A stretch of 64,000 nucleotides of DNA from Jiangella mangrovi (GTDB taxonomy: Bacteria > Actinomycetota > Actinomycetes > Jiangellales > Jiangellaceae), in assembly GCF_014204975.1 (NCBI RefSeq), contig NZ_JACHMM010000001.1:3224001-3288000 (forward strand), given 5' to 3'. Made by a program: the position numbers and the translations under genes. Positions 9,241 through 17,994 of the stretch are shown here, one piece after another. How positions within the stretch are numbered: position 1 is the stretch's first letter; each line of letters begins with the position of its first letter. The notes under the pieces are model-generated. The model was not told the origin of the DNA. It saw only the letters and a list, made by a program, of their open reading frames with translations, and ran no database searches.

Positions 9241-10353
9241 TTGTCCAGCGAACTCGTCATTCACGTCACCGGCGCGCGCCCCAACTTCCCCAAGGCCGCA
9301 CCCGTCATCCGGGCACTCGGGGCCCGGGGCGTGGCGCAGGAGCTCGTGCACACGGGTCAGCACTACGACGACGCCATGGCGAAGGTGTTCTTCCGCCAGC
9401 TCGCACTGCCGCAGCCCGACGTCGACCTCGGCGTGGGTTCGGGCTCGCACGCCCGACAGACCGCGGCGATCATGACCGGCCTCGAGGAGTTGTTCCTCGC
9501 ACGCCGTCCAGCGCTCGTGGTGGTCTACGGGGACGTCAACTCGACCGTGGGGGCGGCGATCGTCGCGGCCAAGCTCGGCATCGCCATCGCCCACGTCGAG
9601 GCCGGACTGCGCAGCTTCGACCGGACGATGCCCGAAGAGATCAATCGTGTGGTCACGGACCAACTGGCCGACCTGCTCTTCGCCACCAGCCCCGACGCGC
9701 TGACCCACTTGGGCAACGAGGGCGTGCGAGCCGGCAAGGTGCACTTCGTCGGCAACCCGATGATCGACACGCTGCTGGCCAACCTCGACCGGTTCGACGC
9801 CGACCAGGCCCGCCGTGACCACGGGCTGAACGGGGACTACGTGGTCGCCACGCTGCACCGCCCGAGCAACGTCGACGATCCCGACGATGCCGCGGAGCTG
9901 GTCAAAGCCATGCACTCGGTGGCCGACATCGCCGAGGTCGTCGTGCCGCTGCATCCGCGCGGACGGGCTCGACTGGAGGCGGCCGGACTGTTCTCGCACG
10001 ATCGTCTGCGGGTCATCGACCCGCTCGGTTACGTCGAGTTCCTCGGCCTCGTCCGTGGCGCCAACGCGGTGGTCACCGACTCCGGCGGCGTTCAAGAGGA
10101 GACGACCATCCTCGGGGTGCCGTGCCTGACCCTGCGGGCCAACACCGAACGCCCGGTGACCATCACGCACGGGACGAACCGCCTGGTGACGAGGGCCGAG
10201 CTCGGCTTCGTCGCCAGTCAGGTGCTGTCCGCAGGACGAGCGGCCGACTGGCCGGTCCCGCCGCTGTGGGACGGCCGGGCCGGCGAGCGCATCGCGGAGG
10301 TCATCGAGGCATACGTCCACGGCAAGGGGGCCGCTGGGGAGGGTCGTGACTAG
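9241..10353 (+). CDS. wecB: UDP-N-acetylglucosamine 2-epimerase (non-hydrolysing)
   Basis: A 370-residue enzyme that interconverts UDP-GlcNAc and UDP-ManNAc, the donor for ManNAc-containing surface polymers. Family motifs are plain: HVTGARPNFPKAAPVIRAL at the start, VVVYGDVNSTVG, HVEAGLRSFDRTMPEEINR with the conserved His-Glu-Ala-Gly-Leu-Arg-Ser, and DSGGVQEETTILGVPCLTLR near the end. I prefer the TTG at 9241, with GGAAGG five bases upstream and the family's usual length. A GTG at 9208 would add eleven residues. It overlaps the following acyltransferase gene by eight bases, so the three genes 9241-14298 form a coupled operon. Confidence 0.9.
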   Translation: MSSELVIHVTGARPNFPKAAPVIRALGARGVAQELVHTGQHYDDAMAKVFFRQLALPQPDVDLGVGSGSHARQTAAIMTGLEELFLARRPALVVVYGDVNSTVGAAIVAAKLGIAIAHVEAGLRSFDRTMPEEINRVVTDQLADLLFATSPDALTHLGNEGVRAGKVHFVGNPMIDTLLANLDRFDADQARRDHGLNGDYVVATLHRPSNVDDPDDAAELVKAMHSVADIAEVVVPLHPRGRARLEAAGLFSHDRLRVIDPLGYVEFLGLVRGANAVVTDSGGVQEETTILGVPCLTLRANTERPVTITHGTNRLVTRAELGFVASQVLSAGRAADWPVPPLWDGRAGERIAEVIEAYVHGKGAAGEGRD

Positions 10354-12442
10354 CGCCGCCACCTACCAGCCGGCCCGGCGGCGGGTCGCCGAGCGCCCGC
10401 CGCCACCGCGGTTCCGTCCCGACGTCGAGGGCATGCGGGCCGTCGCCGTCGGCATGGTGCTGATCTACCACGCGGGTGTCGGTTTCGTCCCCGGCGGCTT
10501 CGTCGGAGTGGACGTCTTCTTCGTCATCTCCGGATTCCTCATCACCGGCATGCTCATCCGCGAGGTCGAGCAGACGGGGACGGTGTCGCTGGCACAGTTC
10601 TACGCGCGCCGCGCCAAGCGACTGCTGCCGGCGGCGGCGCTGGTGCTCTGCGTCACGGCGCTGCTGACCTTCCTGATCGCACCGACCATCGACCGGCGGG
10701 CCTTCGGCGGTGACATCGCCGCGGCCGCCCTGTACTTCGTCAACTGGCGGTTGGCCGACCGCTCGGTCGACTACCTCGCCGAGGACGTCGGCCCGTCCCC
10801 GGTCCAGCACTTCTGGTCGTTGGCTGTCGAAGAGCAGTTCTATCTGGTCTGGCCGCTGTTCATCCTGCTCATCGCTCTGTGGGTGCGCCGCAACAACGAG
10901 CCGCCGCGGGCCTGGATGGGGGTCGGCCTCGCGGCGGTCGCCGTGCCGTCGTTCGCCTGGTCGATCTACCTCACGTCGACGAACCCGTCGACGGCGTTCT
11001 TCGTGTCGACGACGCGGTTGTGGGAGCTGGCCGTGGGCGCCGGCGTAGCGCTGGGCATGCCCGTGCTCGCGCGACTGCCACAGACGATCGCCGCCTGGGG
11101 TGCCTGGGCGGGACTCGGCGCGGTCGGGCTGTCGGCGTTCCTCATCACCGCCGACACGGCCTGGCCCGGATCGGCGGCGCTGCTGCCCGTGGCCGGCACC
11201 GCCGCGGTGATCGCGGGTGGAGCTGCGGCCGGTCGCCGCGGGCCGCTGGTACTGCTGGGCATCCCGTTGTTCGTATGGATCGGCGGGCTCTCGTACTCGC
11301 TGTACCTCTGGCACTGGCCGCTGATCGTGCTGGCGACAGCGCACTGGGGTGAGCTGCGGGCCTGGCAGGGGTTGCTGGTCATAGCGTTCTCGTTCATTCC
11401 GGCGTGGCTGGCGTACAAGTACGTCGAGAACCCGGTCCGGCACGCGCGGTCCATGGTGCGCTCCTCGCGGTTCGCGCTGAGCATGGGCGCCAATCTCACG
11501 CTGGCCGGCGTGGTGGCGGGGCTGGTGCTGACGGCGTCGGTTCCGCAGGCTGCGGCGCCGCCGGTGGCGGCTCAGGCCGCCCCAGGAGCGGCTGTCCTCG
11601 ACGCGACCGACCCGCGCACCGACCCCGACGGCGTTCCCGTCGACGAATCCGAGTGGATCACCCCCGACCCGCTGTCCGCGCCGGAGGACGTCCCGGACGC
11701 CTACGACGACGGCTGCCAGGTCGACATCGACTCGTCGGAGGTCGTCGCCTGCGAGTACGGCGACCCGGACGGTGACGTCACCATCGCCCTGGTCGGTGAC
11801 TCGAAGGCGCTTCAATGGATCACGGCGCTGGACACCATCGGCCAGGAGAACGGCTGGCGGGTCGTCACTTACACGAAGTCGACCTGCTCGTTCACGACCG
11901 CCACGCTGAGTGCCGACGGCGGCGTGTTCGACTCGTGCAGCGCCTGGAACGAGTCCTTGCTGGACCAGTTGCGCGATGACGCGCCGGATCTCGTCCTGAC
12001 CTCACAAGGACGAAAGCGCGCGCTCCGGGATCCGGACGATCCCGGCGAGGGCGAGGCCGTCGCGCCCATGGTCGACGGCCTGGTCGAACGGTGGGGCCAA
12101 CTCGTCGACGCCGGCATCGAGGTCGCCGTCCTGGCCGACACCCCGCAGCCCAACAGGGACGTGTACGAATGCGTCGCCAAGCGCCCCGACGAGCTGACCA
12201 AGTGCGCGTTCGACCGCAGCACCGCCATCGAGGACAGTGCGGCCGAGACCCAGAGCCGAGCCGTCGAGGAGTTCGGCGACGCGACCTGGATCAACCTGAA
12301 CAATTACATCTGCCCCGCCGACTCGTGCGCCCCCGTCATCGGGAACGTGCTCGTCTACCGGCAGGGGTCACATCTCACCGTCACCTATGTGAACACACTG
12401 GCTCCCCGCCTGGCGGCGGCGCTGGAGGAGATCGTCCAATGA
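10346..12442 (+). CDS. Acyltransferase 3 / SGNH membrane O-acyltransferase (OafA-like)
   Basis: A 698-residue membrane protein with an acyltransferase-3 domain of about ten helices (residues 1-390) and an extracytoplasmic SGNH-hydrolase-like domain (about 470-698). The AT3 hallmark RPDVEGMRAVAVGMVLIYHA includes the His of the 'H' motif, followed by GFVGVDVFFVISGFLITGML. The SGNH domain starts at VTIALVGDSKALQW, where the usual GDSH has Lys instead of His, and ends near QGSHLTVTYVN, the probable Asp/Ser-x-x-His block. Such proteins O-acetylate polysaccharides or peptidoglycan. The GTG at 10346 has GGGGAGGG upstream and overlaps the epimerase stop. Confidence 0.88.
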   Translation: MTSAATYQPARRRVAERPPPPRFRPDVEGMRAVAVGMVLIYHAGVGFVPGGFVGVDVFFVISGFLITGMLIREVEQTGTVSLAQFYARRAKRLLPAAALVLCVTALLTFLIAPTIDRRAFGGDIAAAALYFVNWRLADRSVDYLAEDVGPSPVQHFWSLAVEEQFYLVWPLFILLIALWVRRNNEPPRAWMGVGLAAVAVPSFAWSIYLTSTNPSTAFFVSTTRLWELAVGAGVALGMPVLARLPQTIAAWGAWAGLGAVGLSAFLITADTAWPGSAALLPVAGTAAVIAGGAAAGRRGPLVLLGIPLFVWIGGLSYSLYLWHWPLIVLATAHWGELRAWQGLLVIAFSFIPAWLAYKYVENPVRHARSMVRSSRFALSMGANLTLAGVVAGLVLTASVPQAAAPPVAAQAAPGAAVLDATDPRTDPDGVPVDESEWITPDPLSAPEDVPDAYDDGCQVDIDSSEVVACEYGDPDGDVTIALVGDSKALQWITALDTIGQENGWRVVTYTKSTCSFTTATLSADGGVFDSCSAWNESLLDQLRDDAPDLVLTSQGRKRALRDPDDPGEGEAVAPMVDGLVERWGQLVDAGIEVAVLADTPQPNRDVYECVAKRPDELTKCAFDRSTAIEDSAAETQSRAVEEFGDATWINLNNYICPADSCAPVIGNVLVYRQGSHLTVTYVNTLAPRLAAALEEIVQ

Positions 12443-14298
12443 TCCGTACTGCACGGGGCGCTGCCGGGCGCCTGCGTCGAGCCGCCCGCGAGCTCCGGGG
12501 GACGCCGCGGCCCGTCCCGGAACCGGCCGCGGTCGCGGCCGCGGCGCCCGTCGATCGTCATCCGCAGGTCCGCCAGATCCGCGACATGCTGGGCGAGCTG
12601 CTTCCCGCCGAAGCGGTTCCGGCGCGTCCCGGTCTGCGGGTGGCGGTGGCAGCCGCACCTCGGCTGGCCGATGGTCTGGCGTGGGAGTGGGAGCAGATCG
12701 TCCTCGACCCAGCCGAGTGGGCCGAGCGGTTGGAACCGGCGCAGGCCGAGCTCCTGCTCCTCGAGATCCAGTCAGGCCACCTGCCGGGCTGGGGGCCGGT
12801 CGACGGCGAGCCCGCCCGGTTGGTCGGCGCTGCCCGCGATCTCGGGCTGCCCGTCGTGGTGTGGGTGACGAGCGGCTCGGCCGATACCGAGGCCGCCGGT
12901 ACCCTGCCCGAGGCGGCTGACGTGGTCTTCGTCGCCGATGCGGCCGCGGCCGAGAGCTGGCAGTCCCGCTGGCCCGGCACCGTGGTGGCCCCGCTCGCAC
13001 CGGCCACCGCGCCGATGGCGCACTCTCCCGTCACCGCCGGCGGTTCGGACCGCCGCCCCGGCGCGGCCGCCGTCGTGTCCGATCAAGGTGCACTCGACCC
13101 TGTGTCCGTTCGTGGGCTCGAGTCGTTCGTCGCGCCGGCCGTCGGCAGGCGGGCGCTCCCCGAGCTGCACACCTGGCGCGCGGGCGGCGCGCGCGGCACC
13201 GTCGGCGCCGACACTCCGTGGCCTGCGGCGGTGAGGCCGATCGCCGTCGAATCGACCGTCCCGGAACTGTCGAGGCCGGTCGTCGACCACTACAGGGTGC
13301 TGATCGATGCAGCACGGAACGCTCCGGAGTCGACGTGGGCGCTGCTCGACGCGGCGGCGGCACAGACGGCAGTCGTGACCCTGCCCGAGTACCACGCGGC
13401 GCTGCCGGCCGACCTGCGACCCCACGTCGCGAGCGCCCCTCAACCCGCGGCGTTCGAGCGCGAGATCATCGCCCGCGTCGCCCAGCAGGAGCTGCGGGAC
13501 CGAGAGGTACTGCAACTGCACCGGGCCGTGCTCGCCGGTCACACCCTGGGCCACCGGGTCGACACGGTGCTGGCTGCCCTCGGGCGGCGCCCGGCGACCG
13601 AGGACCGCTCGGTGTCGATCGTCGTGCCGACGAACCGCGAGCACGAGCTGGACAACGTCTTCGCCAACGTGGCCCGGCAGGCGCACCGCGATCACGAGCT
13701 CATCCTCGTGCTGCACGGGCTGCCGCTGGACCACGCCGATCTGCACGCGCGGGCCAAGGAGCACGGCGTCGAGCGCTTCCAGGTGATCGATGCCGACGCG
13801 TCCGCGCCCCTGGGCACCATGATGAATCTCGGCGTCGACGCCGCGAGTGGGCGCTATACGGCGAAGATGGACGACGACAACTTCTACGGCCGGCACTATC
13901 TCACCGATCTCGTGAACGCGTTCTCGAGCACCGGGGCCGGCATCGTCGGTAAGTGGGCTCACTACATCTGGTTGCGTTCGGTCAATGCGGTCGTGCTTCG
14001 ATACGCCGGATATCAGCACCGGTATCACCGGCTCGTCCAAGGGGGATCGATCATGGCCGACACCGAGCTCGCAAAGGATCTCCGGTTCAGCGATATCCCC
14101 CGGGCGGTCGACACGGACTTCCTGAACCGGGCCTGGGCATCGGGCGTGAAGACCTATTCGTCCGATCGCTTCAATTTCGTCAGCATCCGGGGCACCGACC
14201 GCGAGGCGCACACCTGGAAGGTCACCGACACAGAGTTGATGATCGGTGGCGCGCAGGTTGCGTTCTACGGTGATCCGCGCGCGCATGTCGACGTGTAA
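12439..14298 (+). CDS. Glycosyltransferase: CgeB-like N-domain + GT2 domain
   Basis: A 619-residue protein. Residues about 45-200 resemble the front of CgeB/spore-maturation-type glycosyltransferases: a paired strand-helix region with LLLLEIQSGHLPGWGP, then LPVVVWVTSGSADTEA and ADVVFVADAAAAESW. Residues about 395-615 are a GT2 domain: SVSIVVPTNREHELDNVFA, ASGRYTAKMDDDNFYGRHY with the DDD metal motif, and HYIWLRSVNAVVLRYAGYQH. The ATG at 12439 overlaps the acyltransferase stop as ATGA, and GGAGGAG lies nine bases upstream. The assignment of the N-terminal domain is by pattern only; the GT2 call is firm. Confidence 0.8.
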   Translation: MIRTARGAAGRLRRAARELRGTPRPVPEPAAVAAAAPVDRHPQVRQIRDMLGELLPAEAVPARPGLRVAVAAAPRLADGLAWEWEQIVLDPAEWAERLEPAQAELLLLEIQSGHLPGWGPVDGEPARLVGAARDLGLPVVVWVTSGSADTEAAGTLPEAADVVFVADAAAAESWQSRWPGTVVAPLAPATAPMAHSPVTAGGSDRRPGAAAVVSDQGALDPVSVRGLESFVAPAVGRRALPELHTWRAGGARGTVGADTPWPAAVRPIAVESTVPELSRPVVDHYRVLIDAARNAPESTWALLDAAAAQTAVVTLPEYHAALPADLRPHVASAPQPAAFEREIIARVAQQELRDREVLQLHRAVLAGHTLGHRVDTVLAALGRRPATEDRSVSIVVPTNREHELDNVFANVARQAHRDHELILVLHGLPLDHADLHARAKEHGVERFQVIDADASAPLGTMMNLGVDAASGRYTAKMDDDNFYGRHYLTDLVNAFSSTGAGIVGKWAHYIWLRSVNAVVLRYAGYQHRYHRLVQGGSIMADTELAKDLRFSDIPRAVDTDFLNRAWASGVKTYSSDRFNFVSIRGTDREAHTWKVTDTELMIGGAQVAFYGDPRAHVDV

Positions 14299-14373
14299 AT
14301 CGATCTGTCAGATGCTGTCATCGTCGTTCGGTATCATCGTCGCCGACGCATCGGCAGAACCGGGGATTCGTAC

Positions 14374-16584
14374 GTGAGCACGCAGTTCCACCGCCGCGGG
14401 GGCGTGGCGCGCAGGTTGGCCCGCCGGGTGGCCCTGGTCGTTCCGCCGACCCTGGGTCCGTCGCGGTGGGTCGGTTTCGTCGTGCGCACCCGCCTGCGCA
14501 CGGCCGGCGCTCTCGTCGAGAGCGACCCCGCCCGCATGCTCCGGCTGGTCGAGCCGGTGGCCGAGCGGGCGTCCGACGGCGGCGCGACGTGGCGGTTCGT
14601 CGCGGTGGCACGGCAACGCACCGGCGACGACACCGGTGCGTTCGAGGCCGTGGAACGCGCCATCGACGCCGGTGAGCGGACCGTCACCACACTGGTGATG
14701 CGGCGACGGCTGGCGCTGCGGCTCGAGCGCGCCGACGACGCCGAGGAGTCTCGGCAACTGCTCCTCGACACTCCGCCCCGCAGCGTCAAGGAGTTCGGCC
14801 GCGCCGTCGACGCACTGGCCGGCGCCGACCTCGACCTGCTGGAGCGCTACGACGCCATGGTCTCGGCGCTGCCAAAGCTGCGCGAGGCCAGCCGCGAGAG
14901 GTTCGACGAGCTGCTCGACGAGGCCCGGCTGGTCCGGGCGCACGAGGCCGGACCGCACGGGTTCAAGCCCGAGCTGGCGCGGGTCCTGGCCACCAGCGGC
15001 CGGCCGCTGCGCACTGTCATCCAGGCGCTGGTGCGTCGGCGGGCCTGGCACGACGTGGCCGTGTTCGTCGCGACCACACCGCACAACAGTCCGCAGATCG
15101 GCCCGCGTGGCGCCCGAGCCGGGTTCCCTCTGGCCGAGGTCGGCAAGGCCGCGTCGCTGGCGCTCGCCGCCGGCCACGCCACCGCCGCGTCCATCATGGC
15201 GGCCAAGGCGTTGGTCGTCCGTCCTGACAACGCCGGCCTTCGCGCCACCTTCGACGACGCACGCGACCAGCTGACCATCGCCCGGAAGGGCTGGACGTTC
15301 CCCGCACCGGCCGAGGCGACGCCGTACGAGCCGGCGCCGCGCGCGATGCTGGCCGTGCTCTCGCAGTCGCCGCCCCACAGCTCCAACGGGTACGACGCCC
15401 GTGCGCACGGCGTCCTCACGGCGCTGGCCGAGCAGGGCTGGCGCCCACACGCGGTCACCCGGTGGGGCTTTCCCTATGACGGCTGGAAGGCGTCGGACCC
15501 GACGACGGTTCCCGATGTCGACCACGTCGACGGCATCGCGTACCACCGGCTGCTCGACGACGGCGTCCGGCAGTACCCCCGGTACCCGCTGGCGTCGTAC
15601 CTCGAGCGGTTCGAGAGCGGGGTCCGTGACCTCGCCGTCCAGCACCGGGCGAGCCTGATCCAGGCGTCGAGCTCCCACCTCGCGGGCATGGCCGGGCTCA
15701 CCGCCGCCCGTCGGCTCGGGCTGCCGTTCGTCTACGAGATGCGTGGGCTCGCGGAGCTGACGGAGGTCTCGCGCGATCCCGCCTTCGAGGGCTCCGACCG
15801 GTACCGCTTCCTCAGCCGGCTCGAGACCGGCGTCGCCCTCGAGGCCGACCGCTGTTTCGTCACGAGCGAGGCCCTGGGCCACGAGATGGCTCGCCGCGGC
15901 GTGTCCGAGGACCGCATCGTCGTCGTGCCCGACGGCGTCGACGTCGACCGGTTCCGGCCGGCCGAACGCGATCGCGCGCTCGAGGCCGAACTCGATCTGG
16001 CCGGCAGGACCGTCATCGGCTACGTCGGAGGCCTCGTCGATCACGAGGGCCTGGACGTCCTGCTGGACGCCGTCGCGAGCCTGAAGCAGACACGCGACGA
16101 CGTCCGCGTGATCGTCGTCGGCGACGGCCCCTCGGAGCGAACGGTGCGCGCGCAGGCCGAGCGCCTGCGGCTGGGCGACATCGTCACGTTCACCGGCCGG
16201 GTGCCTCAGGAGCAGGTGGCGCGCTACCTGTCCCTCATCGACATCGCGCCGTTCCCGCGCCTGCCGCTTCCGGCCGGCGAGCTGATCGCTCCGATCGCGC
16301 TCCTCGAGTCGATGGCCACGGGCAGGGCGGTCATCGTCTCCGACGTCGCGGTACTGGCTGAGGTCGTGCAGGACGGTGTCACGGGGCGCGTATCGCACCA
16401 GGGCGACGCCGACGACCTGCGCGGCGTTCTGGAGCAGCTACTGGACGACCCCGAGCAGCGCCGGCGGCTCGGCAGCGCGGCTCGCGAGTGGGTCGTGCGC
16501 GAGCGGGGCCGCGACGCGATCGGCATGGCGGTCGAGGCCGCGTACACCGAGATCCTGGCCGGCTCCGCGACTCCTGTGCACTGA
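14374..16584 (+). CDS. Glycosyltransferase family 4 with TPR-like N-domain
   Basis: A 736-residue protein. Residues 1-300 are helical repeats of TPR type, for example WRFVAVARQRTGDDTGAFEA. Residues about 325-725 are a GT4 enzyme: LSQSPPHSSNGYDARAHGVL, IVVVPDGVDVDRFRP, TVIGYVGGLVDHEGLDVLLD, and the late motif PIALLESMATGRAVIVSD. The GTG at 14374 is the first start in frame; no good ribosome-binding site is seen. A TATCAT hexamer at 14332-14337 could be a -10 box. Its general layout matches the GT4 protein at 7372-9165, including the order of N-terminal extension and GT4 domain, so the two may be paralogues. Confidence 0.83.
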   Translation: MSTQFHRRGGVARRLARRVALVVPPTLGPSRWVGFVVRTRLRTAGALVESDPARMLRLVEPVAERASDGGATWRFVAVARQRTGDDTGAFEAVERAIDAGERTVTTLVMRRRLALRLERADDAEESRQLLLDTPPRSVKEFGRAVDALAGADLDLLERYDAMVSALPKLREASRERFDELLDEARLVRAHEAGPHGFKPELARVLATSGRPLRTVIQALVRRRAWHDVAVFVATTPHNSPQIGPRGARAGFPLAEVGKAASLALAAGHATAASIMAAKALVVRPDNAGLRATFDDARDQLTIARKGWTFPAPAEATPYEPAPRAMLAVLSQSPPHSSNGYDARAHGVLTALAEQGWRPHAVTRWGFPYDGWKASDPTTVPDVDHVDGIAYHRLLDDGVRQYPRYPLASYLERFESGVRDLAVQHRASLIQASSSHLAGMAGLTAARRLGLPFVYEMRGLAELTEVSRDPAFEGSDRYRFLSRLETGVALEADRCFVTSEALGHEMARRGVSEDRIVVVPDGVDVDRFRPAERDRALEAELDLAGRTVIGYVGGLVDHEGLDVLLDAVASLKQTRDDVRVIVVGDGPSERTVRAQAERLRLGDIVTFTGRVPQEQVARYLSLIDIAPFPRLPLPAGELIAPIALLESMATGRAVIVSDVAVLAEVVQDGVTGRVSHQGDADDLRGVLEQLLDDPEQRRRLGSAAREWVVRERGRDAIGMAVEAAYTEILAGSATPVH

Positions 16585-16704
16585 CCCGCCGAGGCGCGCG
16601 GTCGCGATAGGGTCCTCCTGACAGGGTGGCGTTCGACAATCACCGCGTGGGTGGACACGGCCGCGGGCCGAAGCTGAGCGAGTTCGACAGGAGTGGTGTC
16701 GTCG

Positions 16705-17430
16705 ATGACTGACGCATGGATCCGCAACGCGGTCGCCGAAGCGGTTGGGGTGTTCATACTCGTCAGCGCCACGTTGCTCGTCTTCGACGCGGGCGCGACC
16801 CCGCGGGCGCTGGCGTACGGGTTCGTCGTCGTGGGCCTGGTGGTCGCCCTCGGGCACGTCTCGGGCGGCCACTTCAACCCCGCCGTCACGCTGGCCATGC
16901 TGCTCGACAAGAAGATCGACGTGCTCGCGGCGGTGGCCTACTGGCTGGCCCAGTTCGCCGGCGCCACACTCGGCGCCGTCGCCGTGATGCTGACCACCGA
17001 CCGCGAAATCGTCGAGCTCGGTACACCCGTCATCGCCAGCGGCATGAGCGTGGGCGGGGCCATCGCCCTCGAGGCGATCTTCACCATGGCCATCGTGCTG
17101 GTCGTGTTCGGGGCCGTCGTCGACGACCGTGCACCGCTGTCCGCGTACCCGTTCGGCATCGGTCTCACCGTCGCCGTCGGTGCGTTCGCCACCGACTCGC
17201 TCACGGGAAGCGCGCTGAACCCGGCGAAGGGCTTCGGTCCCGCCGTGGTCAGCGGTCAGTGGGACGGCCTCGCGGCCTGGCTCGCCGGGCCGGTCATCGG
17301 CGGCATCCTGGCCTGGGCGCTGTACCGGTTCGTGATCGCCCCGCCCGGCGGCAGCGGCAGCCCGTTCGTGCAGCGCCGCGACCGCTACCCCGAGCCGGTG
17401 CCGCCGCCGGGTCCGTCGCTGATGCCCTGA
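16705..17430 (+). CDS. MIP family channel (aquaporin/glycerol facilitator)
   Basis: A 241-residue six-helix channel for water or small solutes. Both pore half-helix motifs are present: HVSGGHFNPAVTLAML (NPA 1) and GSALNPAKGFGPAVV (NPA 2). The ATG at 16705 has AGGAG eleven bases upstream; GTG codons at 16693 and 16696 are too close to that site. The C-terminal tail is proline- and arginine-rich and probably cytoplasmic. It stands alone between a rightward glycosyltransferase and a leftward pair, ending 10 bases from the convergent gene. Confidence 0.88.
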   Translation: MTDAWIRNAVAEAVGVFILVSATLLVFDAGATPRALAYGFVVVGLVVALGHVSGGHFNPAVTLAMLLDKKIDVLAAVAYWLAQFAGATLGAVAVMLTTDREIVELGTPVIASGMSVGGAIALEAIFTMAIVLVVFGAVVDDRAPLSAYPFGIGLTVAVGAFATDSLTGSALNPAKGFGPAVVSGQWDGLAAWLAGPVIGGILAWALYRFVIAPPGGSGSPFVQRRDRYPEPVPPPGPSLMP

Positions 17431-17440
17431 CGGCGACGGC

Positions 17441-17992
17441 TCAGGCCCGCGGGGCGAGCGCGCCGAGCAGCAGCTTGTCGGTGGGGGTGAGGCCTTCGGG
17501 GCCCACCGTCACCGACGCGGTGCTGCGGTAGCTCGCGAAGATCGTCGCCAGGGTCGCCCGCAGGTAGTCGTCCCAGGTCTGGGTCGCGTGCGTCCACTCC
17601 GCCTCCGGCAACAGCAGCTCGGCGGGGTAGCCGTAGGCGCGCGCCGTCGCCAGCTCGGCGACGTCCATGACGACCACCGGGCGGAAGCCGGCGGTCAGCA
17701 CCTGCAGCTCGGCGAGCTCGTCGACCACGTCCCGTACCTGCGTGGCAGGCAGCCCCAGACACAGCACGACGACGACGGGGAGTCGCTCGGTGCCGACGCC
17801 CGCGAGCAGCCGGCCGGCGGTGACGTCGAGCGGCGTGTGCTGCTTGGAGTCGACGGCGAAGAGGCGGTGCACGACGGCGCGGGCGGTGGCGCTGTCGCGG
17901 ATGCGCGGGACGACGGTGCGGCGGGCGTAGCGGTAGCCGGGGATGCGGCGCACGTGGCGCATGACGCGGCGGGGTTTGCGGCGGTCGGCCAC
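17441..17992 (-). CDS. Conserved hypothetical protein coupled to a fused glycosyltransferase
   Basis: A 183-residue protein I do not recognise. It starts with a very basic stretch (VADRRKPRRVMRHVRRIPGY), then alternating strands and helices such as RLPVVVVLCLGLPATQVRDV and FRPVVVMDVAELATARAYGY, suggesting a small alpha/beta domain. No membrane segment or catalytic motif is evident. The GTG at 17992 lies two bases beyond the stop of the fused glycosyltransferase upstream, so the genes are co-transcribed and probably coupled; an ATG 11 codons further in is an alternative start. A role linked to that glycosyltransferase is inferred from position only. Confidence 0.7.
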   Translation of the reverse strand: MADRRKPRRVMRHVRRIPGYRYARRTVVPRIRDSATARAVVHRLFAVDSKQHTPLDVTAGRLLAGVGTERLPVVVVLCLGLPATQVRDVVDELAELQVLTAGFRPVVVMDVAELATARAYGYPAELLLPEAEWTHATQTWDDYLRATLATIFASYRSTASVTVGPEGLTPTDKLLLGALAPRA

Positions 17993-17994
17993 GA

